Shown: positions 35,146-45,949, counted from the first letter of the stretch. The stretch: 64,000 nucleotides of DNA from an uncultured Collinsella sp. (GCA_900543515.1 UQRW01000002.1:1-64000); one strand, 5' to 3'. Numbers and translations are program-made. The notes: generated from the sequence alone by a model not told the origin.

Positions 35146-37246
35146 CGATGAGGAAAAAGACCAGGTACGCGCTGCGTCTGACTTGGTTGCCATCGTGCAG
35201 GAAACGGTTGAGCTCAAGCCCCGCGGCCATGAGTTTTGGGGCTGCTGCCCCTTCCATGGCGAAAAGACGCCGTCCTTCCACATTATTCCCGCCACGCAGG
35301 TGTGGCATTGCTTTGGCTGCGGCGAGGGTGGCGACGTCTTCACCTATATCATGAAGCGCGAGAACCTGAGCTTTCCCGAGTCAATCCGTTATTTGGCCGA
35401 TCGCGCAGGTATTGAGCTGCACGACACCGGAGATCGCCGCGAGCGCGGTACTAAGCGTGCCCGCATCTACGATCTGTGCGCCGAGACCGCCCAGTTCTAC
35501 CACACCATGCTTATGCGCGGTAAGGACGGTCGTCCGCGCGAGTACTTTGCCAGCCGCGGCATGGGTGGCGACGTCTGCCGCCGCTACTGCCTGGGCTTTG
35601 CACCAGGCCGTAACGCGCTGGTGTCGCACCTGTCCCAGGCGGGTTTTACCCCGCAGGAGATGATCGACGCCAATGTTGCCGTGAGCCACGGGCGCGGGCA
35701 GCTTGCTGACCGCTTCTACGACCGTGTGATGTTCCCCATCTTTGACGAGCAGGGTCACAACATTGCCTTTGGCGGTCGCATTATGGGCGACGGCCAGCCT
35801 AAGTACCTCAACACCGCCGAGACGAGCGTGTTTCATAAAAAGCGAAACCTCTACGGTTTTAATTGGGCCAAGGAGTTTATCGTCGCGCAGGATACCGCCA
35901 TCGTGGTGGAGGGCTATACCGATTGCATCGCCTGCTGGGAGGCGGGGATTAAAAACGTTGTCGCCACGCTGGGCACCGCGCTCACGGAGCATCATGTAAA
36001 GACGCTCACCCGCTTTGCCAAGCGCATCGTGTATATGTTCGATGGCGATGCCGCGGGCCAGAAGGCCGCCCGCCGCGCGATTCAGTTTATCGAGCAGGAT
36101 TCGATGGACCTGCGCTGCGTGGTACTGCCCGACGGCAACGACCCTATGGAGTTTATTACGGCGCACGGCGGCCAGGAGCTGCAGGCGCGCATCGACGCGG
36201 CCGAGCCGCTCATGGACTTTGTCTACCGTTCGCTGCAGGAGTCGAGCGACATCACCACGCCGGGCGGTCGCGCCAAGGCGCTCGAGGATGCGCTGACGCT
36301 CATCTATCCGCTGCGCGATAGCTATATGATCGACACGTACTTTATCCAGATTGCCGACCTGCTGGGTTTGGATCTGGAGACCGTGCGCGCGAGCTCGGGC
36401 CGTGTGTTTCGCGATGTCGCCAAGCGCGAGGATGCGGAACGACGTCGTGAGCAGAACTATGAGCGCCAGAGGGCGCAGGCCGAACGCTTTGGAAATGCGG
36501 GCGGTCGGGCATCGGGTTCTCGTGATGCCGGTCGCGGTGCTTGGGCATCGGGCGCGACGCCGCCGGTGTCCGCGCCGGTCGAGGAAGAGCCGTACGACTA
36601 TGTCCCGCTCGATGCCTACGGTGCCGCGCCCGTGGAGGTCGTCGACGATCTTCCGCCGATCGATGTGCCTGATGGTATGGGCGCTGTGCCTGTGCCTGAT
36701 GGTTCGAACGCACCGGCTGCGGCGGCGCCGATGGTTCTTACCGATCTTGAGCGCAAGTCCTTGGCAGGGGAGCGCGAGCTGCTGACCATGCTCACGAGCT
36801 ACCCCGACCTGTTCCGCACGTATGCCGACCGCATCTGCTCCATCGAGTGGGTTGACCCACGTCACGAGTCCATCGCATGGGCCGTTCTGGCAACGCCGCC
36901 GGGAACCGATCCTGCAGCCTGCATGGATGCGGCGCGCTCAGTGTGTCCCGATGCGGCAACGCTTGTGAGTGCCGGGCGCATCTCGGCGACGAGCAAGCAC
37001 CCCACCGAGACGAACATCGTGTTTATGCTCGATACGCTCGAGCTCTACACCATCAAGCGTCGCATGCGTGCCGCACAGGCCAAGCTGCGCCAGGACCGTT
37101 CGCTCGATGATGAGGCCCGTCGTGCGCTGACCGTGCAGGCCGCGCAGGACTCGCAGCGTCAGCGCGAACTGCAAAAGTCGATCGGCGGCGTGGCGGACCC
37201 GTTCCGTTTGATCGGCCTGGAGGCCGCAGGCACCGATCAAGCCTAG
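35138..37246 (+). CDS. dnaG: DNA primase
   Basis: 702 residues. The N-terminal CHC2 zinc finger (CCPFHGEKTPSFHI ... WHCFGCGEGG), the Toprim core (VVEGYTDCIA, MFDGDAAGQKAA) and a C-terminal helicase-binding region are present. A low-complexity linker rich in Gly, Ser and Pro (about residues 440-520) separates the last two. GTG 35138 is used, with SD CAGGGGGTGAG inside ribF. rpoD follows about 110 bp later, resembling the classical dnaG-rpoD macromolecular synthesis unit without rpsU. Confidence 0.93.
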   Translation: MISDEEKDQVRAASDLVAIVQETVELKPRGHEFWGCCPFHGEKTPSFHIIPATQVWHCFGCGEGGDVFTYIMKRENLSFPESIRYLADRAGIELHDTGDRRERGTKRARIYDLCAETAQFYHTMLMRGKDGRPREYFASRGMGGDVCRRYCLGFAPGRNALVSHLSQAGFTPQEMIDANVAVSHGRGQLADRFYDRVMFPIFDEQGHNIAFGGRIMGDGQPKYLNTAETSVFHKKRNLYGFNWAKEFIVAQDTAIVVEGYTDCIACWEAGIKNVVATLGTALTEHHVKTLTRFAKRIVYMFDGDAAGQKAARRAIQFIEQDSMDLRCVVLPDGNDPMEFITAHGGQELQARIDAAEPLMDFVYRSLQESSDITTPGGRAKALEDALTLIYPLRDSYMIDTYFIQIADLLGLDLETVRASSGRVFRDVAKREDAERRREQNYERQRAQAERFGNAGGRASGSRDAGRGAWASGATPPVSAPVEEEPYDYVPLDAYGAAPVEVVDDLPPIDVPDGMGAVPVPDGSNAPAAAAPMVLTDLERKSLAGERELLTMLTSYPDLFRTYADRICSIEWVDPRHESIAWAVLATPPGTDPAACMDAARSVCPDAATLVSAGRISATSKHPTETNIVFMLDTLELYTIKRRMRAAQAKLRQDRSLDDEARRALTVQAAQDSQRQRELQKSIGGVADPFRLIGLEAAGTDQA

Positions 37247-37356
37247 ATGTTGTGGTCAACCAGCGTATTCTCGCCTATATCCAGCCCTCTTTTTGGGTAT
37301 AGACGTCAATGTGTGTGCTAAAGTATTGAGTCCTGTGGACTATGAAGGGAGAATCT

Positions 37357-38706
<1,350 letters not shown>

Positions 38707-38720
38707 CCTCGCAAGCAAGA

Positions 38721-38755
38721 AGCGCCCTCAAGCACATCCGCTTGGGGGCGCTTTC
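38721..38755 (+). terminator. rpoD terminator
   Basis: A 13-bp stem with one mismatch-type pair (38721-38733 with 38740-38752), 6-nt loop and TTT. Confidence 0.75.
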
Positions 38756-38760
38756 ATGTA

Positions 38761-38812
38761 GTCGTTGGGGACGTTCTTGAATGACTGGTCGTTTAAGAAC
38801 GTCCCCAATGAC
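38761..38812. repeat. REP-like inverted repeat with GGGGACGTTC arms
   Basis: TTGGGGACGTTCTT (38765-38778) pairs perfectly with AAGAACGTCCCCAA (38795-38808), and the pairing extends four more bases on each side with one G-U. The GGGACGT core recurs in a palindrome at 59034-59063. It lies between the rpoD terminator and the tRNA promoter. Confidence 0.7.
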
Positions 38813-38840
38813 TAGGTCGGAAAATTTCTTAAAAAAGTTC

Positions 38841-38868
38841 TTGCCCTGAGCTGATTCGTCCGTATAAT
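38841..38868 (+). promoter_or_regulatory. Promoter of tRNA-Asn
   Basis: TTGCCC (38841-38846), 16 bp, consensus TATAAT (38863-38868). The start would be about 24 nt before the mature tRNA. Confidence 0.75.
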
Positions 38869-38898
38869 AAATTTCGTTGCTTGAGAGCACGCACCTAT

Positions 38899-38973
38899 TC
38901 CTCGGTAGCTCAATGGTAGAGCACGCGGCTGTTAACCGCGCTGTTGTAGGTTCGAGTCCTACCCGGGGAGCCA
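38899..38973 (+). tRNA. tRNA-Asn (GTT)
   Basis: A complete cloverleaf. The acceptor stem pairs 38899-38905 with 38963-38969 (one G-U). The anticodon stem 38924-38928/38936-38940 closes the loop CTGTTAA, with anticodon GTT at 38931-38933. The T arm is GTAGG-TTCGAGT-CCTAC. Discriminator G is at 38970 and the CCA end is encoded (38971-38973). Confidence 0.95.
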
Positions 38974-38980
38974 GGTTGTA

Positions 38981-39009
38981 AAACCCGTCGCTTATGCGGC
39001 GGGTTTTTT
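38981..39009 (+). terminator. tRNA-Asn terminator
   Basis: An 11-bp stem with one G-U (38981-38991 with 38996-39006), a 4-nt loop and six T. Confidence 0.88.
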
Positions 39010-39168
39010 CATGTCGCGATCGCTTGGCGCGAACGTTACCGTATCAACATTTCGTGTCGAGGATGTAATCCCGAGGCCCGCCACCTCAACATGGCGCGGT
39101 CGTTGTAGAATATTGCAATGATTGCTCCCACGACATGGTGCCGCGAGCACCAAGAAAAGGAGATTCTT

Positions 39169-39525
39169 GTGTCTGAGACCATTAACGGCAGCCTGAGCGT
39201 CTCGAACGACGTTATTGCCGATATTGCCGGTTATGCCGCGATGACGTGCTATGGCGTTGTCGGTATGGCCGAGCAGCTCCAGGGCGCCGAGAGCGTGCGC
39301 CTGCTTGCCGGTCAGCGCCTCCGCAAGGGCGTGCTTGTCTCCGCCGACGAGGACGGCCTTACGGTCGATCTTCACGTCGTGCTCGAGAACGGCGTCAACA
39401 TGAAGTCCGTCTGCCACAATCTTTCGAGCTCCGTTGCCTTCACTTTGCAGGAGATCGCCCAGATCGATCCCGCCAGCCTTAAGATCGGCATCCATATCGA
39501 CGCGCTCAAGAGCCGTCTGAACTAG
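39169..39525 (+). CDS. Asp23/Gls24 family envelope stress protein
   Basis: 118 residues. SLSVSNDVIADIAGYAAMT and VDLHVVLENGVNMKSVC match the Asp23/Gls24 (DUF322) family, small proteins linked to cell-envelope stress and to the fatty acid kinase locus in Firmicutes (the yloU-yloV pair). GTG 39169 has SD AAAAGGAG about 7 nt upstream; the ATG at 39118 lacks one. The DAK2 gene follows, as expected. Confidence 0.85.
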   Translation: MSETINGSLSVSNDVIADIAGYAAMTCYGVVGMAEQLQGAESVRLLAGQRLRKGVLVSADEDGLTVDLHVVLENGVNMKSVCHNLSSSVAFTLQEIAQIDPASLKIGIHIDALKSRLN

Positions 39526-39552
39526 CATCCGAAAACGGAGATTCAAATACCC

Positions 39553-41214
39553 ATGATTGCAAAGACCATTCGCACCTGTTTTCCTATCGCTGCGGCTGCC
39601 GTTTCCGACAAGGCCGAGGAGATCAACAAGCTCAACGTCTTCCCCGTACCCGACGGCGATACCGGCACCAACATGTCGCTCACGCTCGCCTCGGTGACCA
39701 AGGAGCTCTCCGCCCTTCCCGCCGATGCCGACATGGAGGCCATCGCCGGCGCCATCACTCACGGCTCCCTCATGGGCGCCCGCGGTAACTCCGGCGTCAT
39801 CACGTCGCAGATTCTGCGCGGCGTGGCCGAGGGCCTCGTCTCTGCCGATGAGCCCATCACCTCCGCCAACATCGCTTATGCGTTCCGTCGTGCCGTCAAG
39901 GTCGCCTTCCAGGCCGTCCGCAAGCCCATCGAGGGCACGATCCTCACGGTCCTGCGCGATGTCTCGACCAAGGCAGACGAGTGCGAGAAGAAGAAGTTCT
40001 CTGCCGAGGATGCGCTCGACGCCATCGTCGTCGAGGCCTACCAGTCCGTCGCCCGCACGCCCGACCTGCTGCCCGTTCTGAAGGAGAACGGCGTGGTCGA
40101 CTCCGGCGCCTTTGGCTTTGCCATCTTCCTGGAGAACTTTGTTGCCGCCGCGCTTGGCCGCAGCACCGTTGTCGAGGATTTCTCCGCCACGTTTGATTCC
40201 GCTGGCTCTGCCCGCGACGCGGCCCTCGGTCGCGTTGAGATCGAGGCCAACGATGACTGGGAGGGCTCGGAGTTCCGCTACTGCAACGAGTTCCTCTTTA
40301 AGGCCGACGCCCCGTTTGACGAGGACGAGTGCCTTAAGTTCCTGGGCTCCATGGGTGACTGCGAGCTGCTCGTGGGTGCCTACCCCGACTATAAGATTCA
40401 TGTGCACTCCAACACCCCCAACCTGGTGCTCGAGCACATGCTGCAGCTCGGTCAGATCTATGAGGTCTTTATCCACAACATGGAGATGGAGGCCCACGAC
40501 CGTACCGCCAAGATTCACGAGGACCAGGAGAAGGCCGCCGAGCCCGAGAAGGCCCTGGGCTTTGTCGCCGTTGCCGCCGGTTCCGGCGAGGCAGACATCC
40601 TCAAGTCTCTCGGCGTCGACGTAATCGTGTCGGGTGGTCAGACCATGAACCCCTCGACTGCAGACCTGCTGGGCGCCGTCGACCAGGTCAACGCGACCTC
40701 GGTCATCATCCTGCCCAATAACGGCAACATCCGCATGGCTGCCGAGGCCGCAGCCTCTGCCTGCACCGACAAGAAGGTCGCCGTCGTTCCCACGAAGACC
40801 GTCCCGCAGGCGTTCTCCGCGCTGTTCGCCGTCCTGCCCGATTCTGAGCTCGAGGACGCCGTCGCCGCCATGGTCGATGCCATCAGCGAGGTCCGCGATG
40901 GCGAGGTTACCCGCGCCGTGCGCGACTCCAGCGCCTCCGACGGCTCGCCGATTCACTCCGGTGATGTCATGGGCATCATCGCCGGCTCCATCGACGTGGT
41001 CGGCTCCGACGTGAAGCAGGTCACGCTCGACTGCATCAACCGCATGCAGGAGGAAGAGGAGGGCGACGCGCTGACGATTCTGGCCGGCGAGGAGCTGTCC
41101 GATGAGGCCTTCCAGGAGATCGTTGACGCTATCGAGGAGGCTCAGCCCGATCTGGAGATTGACGCCCATCGTGGCGAGCAGCCGCTCTATCCCGTGATCT
41201 TCTCGATCGAGTAG
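39553..41214 (+). CDS. fakA: DAK2-domain fatty acid kinase, FakA/YloV type
   Basis: 553 residues. The N-terminal DAK2 ATP-binding domain contains NVFPVPDGDTGTNM, whose aspartates bind Mg-ATP, and HGSLMGARGNSGVI. A middle domain and the C-terminal DegV-like-facing part complete FakA. FakA phosphorylates fatty acids bound to FakB for use by PlsX/PlsY; plsX occurs later in this window. No FakB is in view. Confidence 0.88.
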   Translation: MIAKTIRTCFPIAAAAVSDKAEEINKLNVFPVPDGDTGTNMSLTLASVTKELSALPADADMEAIAGAITHGSLMGARGNSGVITSQILRGVAEGLVSADEPITSANIAYAFRRAVKVAFQAVRKPIEGTILTVLRDVSTKADECEKKKFSAEDALDAIVVEAYQSVARTPDLLPVLKENGVVDSGAFGFAIFLENFVAAALGRSTVVEDFSATFDSAGSARDAALGRVEIEANDDWEGSEFRYCNEFLFKADAPFDEDECLKFLGSMGDCELLVGAYPDYKIHVHSNTPNLVLEHMLQLGQIYEVFIHNMEMEAHDRTAKIHEDQEKAAEPEKALGFVAVAAGSGEADILKSLGVDVIVSGGQTMNPSTADLLGAVDQVNATSVIILPNNGNIRMAAEAAASACTDKKVAVVPTKTVPQAFSALFAVLPDSELEDAVAAMVDAISEVRDGEVTRAVRDSSASDGSPIHSGDVMGIIAGSIDVVGSDVKQVTLDCINRMQEEEEGDALTILAGEELSDEAFQEIVDAIEEAQPDLEIDAHRGEQPLYPVIFSIE

Positions 41215-41224
41215 GCAACTGCCC

Positions 41225-43402
41225 ATGTCCGAGCTGTGCTCCGTGCCGCGCGTCTCGGAGCGCTTTGCCCAGAGCAATGCGCTCGACGAGGATATCGCGC
41301 GACTCAAATATGTTTCGGGTAAACGTGAGGAGGCCCTTCGCCGTCTGGGAATTCGGACGGTGGGGGACCTCCTTCTCCATATCCCTCATCGATACCTCGA
41401 CTTTACCCGTTCGTGGTCCATCGAGATGGCGCCCATCGGTACCGTGTGCACCATCATCGCCACGGTCGACCGTATCGTCCAAAAGCAGCCGCGTCCGCGC
41501 ATGCAGGTGACTGAGGTCTCACTTGTTGACGAGACGGGCGTTCTGCAGGTCGCCTTTTTCCGCCAGCCCTGGATTGCCCAGCAGCTTAAGCAGGGCGACC
41601 GCCTGGCCGTGATGGGCAAGGTCGAGTTTGCCTACGGCTTTAAGCAGATGGCCTCGCCCCACTTTGAAAAGCTCGAGGACGGGCGCGCCGCAGGCACCAT
41701 TCTGCCGGTCCATTACGTGAGCGATGGCGTGAGCCAGGCGTGGATGCGCCGCATCGTAAGCGGCGCGCTCGAGGTCGTCGGCAATCCGTTCGATCCGATT
41801 CCCGCGCCGCTGCGCGCAAAGCGGAAGCTCATGAGCAATGCCCGCGCGTTGCGTTCGATCCACTTTCCCTCGAGCATGGCTGAGCGCGACATCGCACGCC
41901 GGCGTCTTGCCTACGAGGAGTGCCTCTACCTGCAGCTGGCGCTGCGTCTGCGCAACGACGGCGGCCTGGTCGATGTGGTGCCCTATGCCCACACTGCGGG
42001 CGAGCATCTGGGCGCGCTAAAACAGGCCCTTCCGTTTTCGCTGAGCGACGAGCAGGAGGCCGCATTCCAAGACATCCTGCATGACATGTGCGATGGCGGA
42101 CGCGTGATGAACCGTCTGCTGCTGGGCGATGTCGGTACCGGTAAGACCGCCGTTGCCGCCTGCGCGCTGGCTGTGGCTGCCGATAGCGGCACGCAGGCCT
42201 GCGTTATGGCGCCCACGGGCGTGCTGGCGCGCCAATATGCCGATAAGACCGGCCCTCTGCTCTCGCAGGCCGGCATGTCCTGGGCGCTTCTGACGGGCGC
42301 CACGCCGGCCGCAGAGCGCGAGCGCATCCATGCCCAGCTGGAATCGGGCGAGCTTGACGTGCTCTTTGGCACCCATGCGGTGCTTTCGGATAACGTTGCG
42401 TTCAAGCATCTGTCGCTCGTGGTCATCGATGAACAGCACCGGTTTGGTGTGGGCCAACGCAACGCCCTGCGCGCGAAGGGGCCGGGTGCCGATCTGCTCG
42501 TTATGACGGCGACGCCCATCCCGCGTACGCTGGCGCTTTCGGTCTACGGCGATCTGGACACGAGTATCATCCGCCATCGGCCAGTCCCTGGCGCTGGCGT
42601 GACGACACGCGTGCTCACCGAGTCGAGCCGTGACCTCGCCTATGGCGCCATCCGCGAGGCGCATGAAAAGGGTCAGCAGGCCTACGTGATTTGCCCGCTC
42701 GTGGAGCCGAGTGACTCGGCCGATGAGCTGGAAGACGTGCCCGGTATCGCCCGCGACGACGAGGGCCGCGTGACGGTCCCCGTGCCGCTGCACGATACGG
42801 CGACCGAGCTCGATCGCTTGCGTCTGGCGTTGCCGGGTCTTGCCATCGCGCGCCTCCACGGCCGCATGCCAGCGGGGGAGAAGGACCAGGTTATCGATGC
42901 CTTCAAGCGTGGCGAGATTGACGTGCTCGTCTCGACTACGGTGGTCGAGGTGGGCGTTGACGTGCCCAACGCCACCGTCATGGTCATCGAGAACGGCGAG
43001 CGCTTTGGTTTGGCTGCCCTGCACCAGCTGCGCGGCCGCGTGGGCCGTGGCGGCGTGTCGGGCACGTGCCTGGTCATGACGCACTCCAAGGGCAACGGCG
43101 GCGCATCGGCGGCGCAAGACCGTCTCCAGTCGCTCGAAAAAACTTCGGATGGTTTTACGCTTGCCCAGATGGACCTGCGTTTGCGCCACGAGGGCGAAAT
43201 CCTGGGGTACCGCCAGCATGGCGGCGTGACCTTGCGCTTTGTGGATCTGGACGCCGATGAGGACCTTATCGAATGGGCCCATTTGGACGCGGTCGAGCTC
43301 TTGCGGTATGCTTGCAACCTTGACTCTGTGGCGACGCGTCCCTTGCGCGACGCGGTCGCCACGCGCTATCGACATATCTTTAAGGAGGTCAGCGGAGGAT
43401 GA
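41225..43402 (+). CDS. recG: ATP-dependent DNA helicase RecG
   Basis: 725 residues. The N-terminal wedge OB domain (about 60-170) precedes the helicase core: motif I LLGDVGTGKTAVA, motif II VVIDEQHRFG, motif III TATPIPRTLAL, and motif VI LRGRVGRGGVSG. RecG reverses stalled forks and branched DNA. It overlaps rsmD by 4 nt, a common recG-rsmD-coaD arrangement. Confidence 0.94.
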   Translation: MSELCSVPRVSERFAQSNALDEDIARLKYVSGKREEALRRLGIRTVGDLLLHIPHRYLDFTRSWSIEMAPIGTVCTIIATVDRIVQKQPRPRMQVTEVSLVDETGVLQVAFFRQPWIAQQLKQGDRLAVMGKVEFAYGFKQMASPHFEKLEDGRAAGTILPVHYVSDGVSQAWMRRIVSGALEVVGNPFDPIPAPLRAKRKLMSNARALRSIHFPSSMAERDIARRRLAYEECLYLQLALRLRNDGGLVDVVPYAHTAGEHLGALKQALPFSLSDEQEAAFQDILHDMCDGGRVMNRLLLGDVGTGKTAVAACALAVAADSGTQACVMAPTGVLARQYADKTGPLLSQAGMSWALLTGATPAAERERIHAQLESGELDVLFGTHAVLSDNVAFKHLSLVVIDEQHRFGVGQRNALRAKGPGADLLVMTATPIPRTLALSVYGDLDTSIIRHRPVPGAGVTTRVLTESSRDLAYGAIREAHEKGQQAYVICPLVEPSDSADELEDVPGIARDDEGRVTVPVPLHDTATELDRLRLALPGLAIARLHGRMPAGEKDQVIDAFKRGEIDVLVSTTVVEVGVDVPNATVMVIENGERFGLAALHQLRGRVGRGGVSGTCLVMTHSKGNGGASAAQDRLQSLEKTSDGFTLAQMDLRLRHEGEILGYRQHGGVTLRFVDLDADEDLIEWAHLDAVELLRYACNLDSVATRPLRDAVATRYRHIFKEVSGG

Positions 43403-44055
43403 GAATCATCGGCGGTGAATGGCGCGGTCGTAAGATCGAGGAGCCCCGTGGTCGCGATGTCACCCGCCCCACGACTGATCGCGTGCGCGAGGCGTGCGCA
43501 TCTATGGTCATGTCGGCATTCGATTTCGATTTGGACGAGGTTCGTGTGTTGGACGCCTTTGGCGGCTCCGGTGCCTTAGGGTTAGAGATGCTCTCTCGTG
43601 GGGCCCGCTCGCTCACGACGTTTGAGATCGATCGCAACGCCGCGCGGCTCATTACCAAGAATATCGAGTCGCTCTGCCATGACCGTGCGCGTTGGCGCGT
43701 GGTCACGGGCGACATGCTGACGAGTGCCTCACGCGGTCGTGTACCGGGCGGCCCCTTTGATCTGGTCCTGCTCGACCCGCCCTATGCTTTTGGTGCCGAG
43801 CCGGTCGAGGAACTGCTGCAGAATCTGGCCCAGCAGGGTCTGCTTGCGTCTGGCGCTTACGCCCTGTTTGAGCATGCCGCCGCCGATGCGGGCGCGCATC
43901 CGGCAGACTTTGAGACTGTACGTGAGAAGCGCTACGGCATTACCTCGGTCGACCTGCTCCGTTGGGTCGGCGATGACGATGGTGAGGGCGATAGCGCCGG
44001 CACCGATGCTGACAACAATGATGCCACGACGTTTCAGGAGGACGCCCATGAATGA
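43399..44055 (+). CDS. rsmD: 16S rRNA (guanine966-N2)-methyltransferase RsmD
   Basis: 218 residues. MRIIGGEWRGRKIE starts the family, RVLDAFGGSGALGLE is the SAM-binding loop and LVLLDPPYAFG is the catalytic N6/N2 motif. The last ~25 residues are a low-complexity Asp/Ala tail. It overlaps coaD by 8 nt. Confidence 0.92.
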   Translation: MRIIGGEWRGRKIEEPRGRDVTRPTTDRVREACASMVMSAFDFDLDEVRVLDAFGGSGALGLEMLSRGARSLTTFEIDRNAARLITKNIESLCHDRARWRVVTGDMLTSASRGRVPGGPFDLVLLDPPYAFGAEPVEELLQNLAQQGLLASGAYALFEHAAADAGAHPADFETVREKRYGITSVDLLRWVGDDDGEGDSAGTDADNNDATTFQEDAHE

Positions 44056-44545
44056 CACCATCAACCGCGTGATCGTCCCGGGCACCTTCGATCCCATCAC
44101 GTTTGGCCATATCGATGTGATCCGCCGCGCCCGCCGCATCTTTCCCAGTGTGATCGTCGCTGTTGCAGAGTCGCAGGGTAAAAACGGTGTGGGCACCACG
44201 TTTATGCTCGATGAGCGCGTGGCGCTGGCCCGCGAGGCGCTCGGTGATATCGACGGCGTCGAAGTCCTGCCCTTTACCGGCCTCTTGGTCGACTTCGCTC
44301 GTGAGCAGGGGGCGGGGGCCGTGGTCAAGGGCCTGCGCGCCATGACCGACTTTGAGTATGAGCTGCAGCAGGCCGACCTCAATTATCGCTTGGATAGCGA
44401 GCTGGAGTCCATCTTTGTCATGAGTGCTCCGCAGTACGGTTACATCTCGAGCTCGGTCGTTCGCCAGATCGCCTCGCTCGGCAGCGATGTATCGACGTTT
44501 GTGCCGCCCAACGTGGTCGAAGCGCTCAGACATCGCTTTTCGTGA
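44048..44545 (+). CDS. coaD: Phosphopantetheine adenylyltransferase
   Basis: 165 residues, the usual length. It makes dephospho-CoA. VPGTFDPITFGHIDVI contains the T-x-G-H nucleotidyl-transferase motif, and ISSSVVRQIASLG is the C-terminal signature. ATG 44048 (SD GGAGG) is chosen over a long upstream frame inside rsmD. Confidence 0.94.
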   Translation: MNDTINRVIVPGTFDPITFGHIDVIRRARRIFPSVIVAVAESQGKNGVGTTFMLDERVALAREALGDIDGVEVLPFTGLLVDFAREQGAGAVVKGLRAMTDFEYELQQADLNYRLDSELESIFVMSAPQYGYISSSVVRQIASLGSDVSTFVPPNVVEALRHRFS

Positions 44546-44613
44546 CGTTTTTTATTGCCTGGTGGCATGTGGTAAACTAGCACGATGATATGTTACCTAT
44601 GAAAGGAGACCGG

Positions 44614-45111
44614 ATGCCGGGCGAGAATTTTCCTGGCGATAGGATCGTCAGCTTGGTCGATGAGCTCGAAGGGCTGATCGAGGAAGCCAAGCCGCCTTTC
44701 GGCAAGAACGCTCAGTTCAAGGTCATCGACGCCGACGTGTTCTTCAACATCCTCGATGAGATCCGCATGAGCTATCCCGAGGAATGGCAGAAGTCCCGCC
44801 GTATCCTCAAAGAGCGCGAGGAGCTTATGGCTTCCGCCGCCGCTCAGGCCGATTCCATCATCGCCGATGCTCAGCAGCAGGCCCTCACCATTGCCGGTGA
44901 GCAGGAGATTGTCCGCCTTGCGCAGCAGCAGGCCGACGACATCCGCGATCGTGCCCAGCAGTACGAGCGCGAGACGCGTTATGCTGCCGAGGACTACGCA
45001 GAGCAGGTCTTTACGCACCTGGAGGAGAACCTCAAGAGCCTGACCGGCACCGTTACCCGTTGCCGTCAGCAGCTCAACGAGGGTGCCGCCCAGCAGAATG
45101 GTCAGTGGTAA
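44614..45111 (+). CDS. DivIVA-like coiled-coil protein, possible SepIVA counterpart
   Basis: 165 residues. A short N-terminal part (RIVSLVDELEGLIEEAKPPF) is followed by FFNILDEIRMSYPEEW and a long Gln/Ala/Glu-rich coiled coil (about 60-150) without membrane segments. In Mycobacterium the gene beside the DUF177 gene encodes SepIVA, a DivIVA-domain septation protein with similar make-up, so this is a plausible counterpart. It has also been loosely called an ATPase in related genomes, but no nucleotide motif is visible. ATG 44614 has SD AAAGGAG; upstream ATGs do not. Confidence 0.6.
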   Translation: MPGENFPGDRIVSLVDELEGLIEEAKPPFGKNAQFKVIDADVFFNILDEIRMSYPEEWQKSRRILKEREELMASAAAQADSIIADAQQQALTIAGEQEIVRLAQQQADDIRDRAQQYERETRYAAEDYAEQVFTHLEENLKSLTGTVTRCRQQLNEGAAQQNGQW

Positions 45112-45665
45112 TGGCTGAGTTCCCGAGCGTTACCGTCGATCTTTCCGAGCAGCTCGAGTTTCCTGGAGATTCGTTTCCGCTGACCGGTAAGGTCGATGTC
45201 GCCACCTACACGGTGGGCGAGAAGGAGTACCAGCTACAGGACGGCATCGACTACGACGTTGTCTTTATCAATGCCGGTACCGGTGTCTTGCTCACGGGCA
45301 TGGTCCGCGCGCACGCCACCGGTGAGTGCGACCGTTGCCTGGAGCCCGCCTCGTTTGATATCGCCGGAGAGATCGAGGAGTTCTACCTCTTTGAGGAGCC
45401 CGAGGATCCCGAGGCCTACGAGGACGGCTACGAGCTTCTGGGTGAGGACCGCATCGTCGATCTGGGTGAGCCCATCAATGACGCGGTCGTTATGGACACG
45501 CCGTTTGTGGTGCTCTGCAAGCCCGATTGCCGTGGTCTGTGCCCCACATGCGGTTGCAATCTCAACGTCGAGCAATGCGATTGCGCCGCCCAGGCAGAGG
45601 CAGAATGGGCCGCTGCCACGGAAAATCCATTTGCAGCATTGAAGAATCTCAAGCTTGATGAGTAA
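45111..45665 (+). CDS. DUF177 (YceD) family protein
   Basis: 184 residues. ATGECDRCLEPASFDIAGEIEEF is the family motif, and the C-terminus has four or more Cys (CKPDCRGLCPTCGCNL) suggesting a zinc site. DUF177 proteins precede rpmF in most bacteria and are linked to 23S rRNA and 50S biogenesis. It starts on the last base of the preceding stop codon, so the two are coupled. Confidence 0.88.
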   Translation: MAEFPSVTVDLSEQLEFPGDSFPLTGKVDVATYTVGEKEYQLQDGIDYDVVFINAGTGVLLTGMVRAHATGECDRCLEPASFDIAGEIEEFYLFEEPEDPEAYEDGYELLGEDRIVDLGEPINDAVVMDTPFVVLCKPDCRGLCPTCGCNLNVEQCDCAAQAEAEWAAATENPFAALKNLKLDE

Positions 45666-45729
45666 AACTGTGGTAGTATCGCTACTTGCGCGTAATCGCC
45701 ACACTGGATAGTTCATAAGGAAGGTCACT

Positions 45730-45909
45730 ATGCCCGTACCTAAACAAAAGCAGGGTCGTATCCGCACTCACACCCGTCGTTCCGCCAACATGAAGATCTC
45801 GGCTGCGGCTCAGTCCACGTGCCCCCGTTGCGGCGCTGTCAAGCTTCCGCACCACGTGTGCCCCAGCTGCGGTTTCTACAAGGACCGCGAGGTTATCGTT
45901 ACCGAGTAA
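45730..45909 (+). CDS. rpmF: 50S ribosomal protein L32
   Basis: 59 residues. It opens MPVPKQKQGRIRTHTRRSAN and has a CPRC ... CPSC zinc ribbon, so it is the zinc-binding form of L32. SD AAGGAAGG is about 7 nt before the ATG. It sits in the expected place between DUF177 and plsX. Confidence 0.95.
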   Translation: MPVPKQKQGRIRTHTRRSANMKISAAAQSTCPRCGAVKLPHHVCPSCGFYKDREVIVTE

Positions 45910-45949
45910 CGGTATACTCTAGATGCGATGCCGTTCCAAATGGAACCAC

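Noticed and set aside
38992..41307. 771-codon minus-strand open frame opposite the Asp23 and FakA-like genes
   Set aside because: It spans two real genes and the intergenic gap with no family similarity; a shadow frame.
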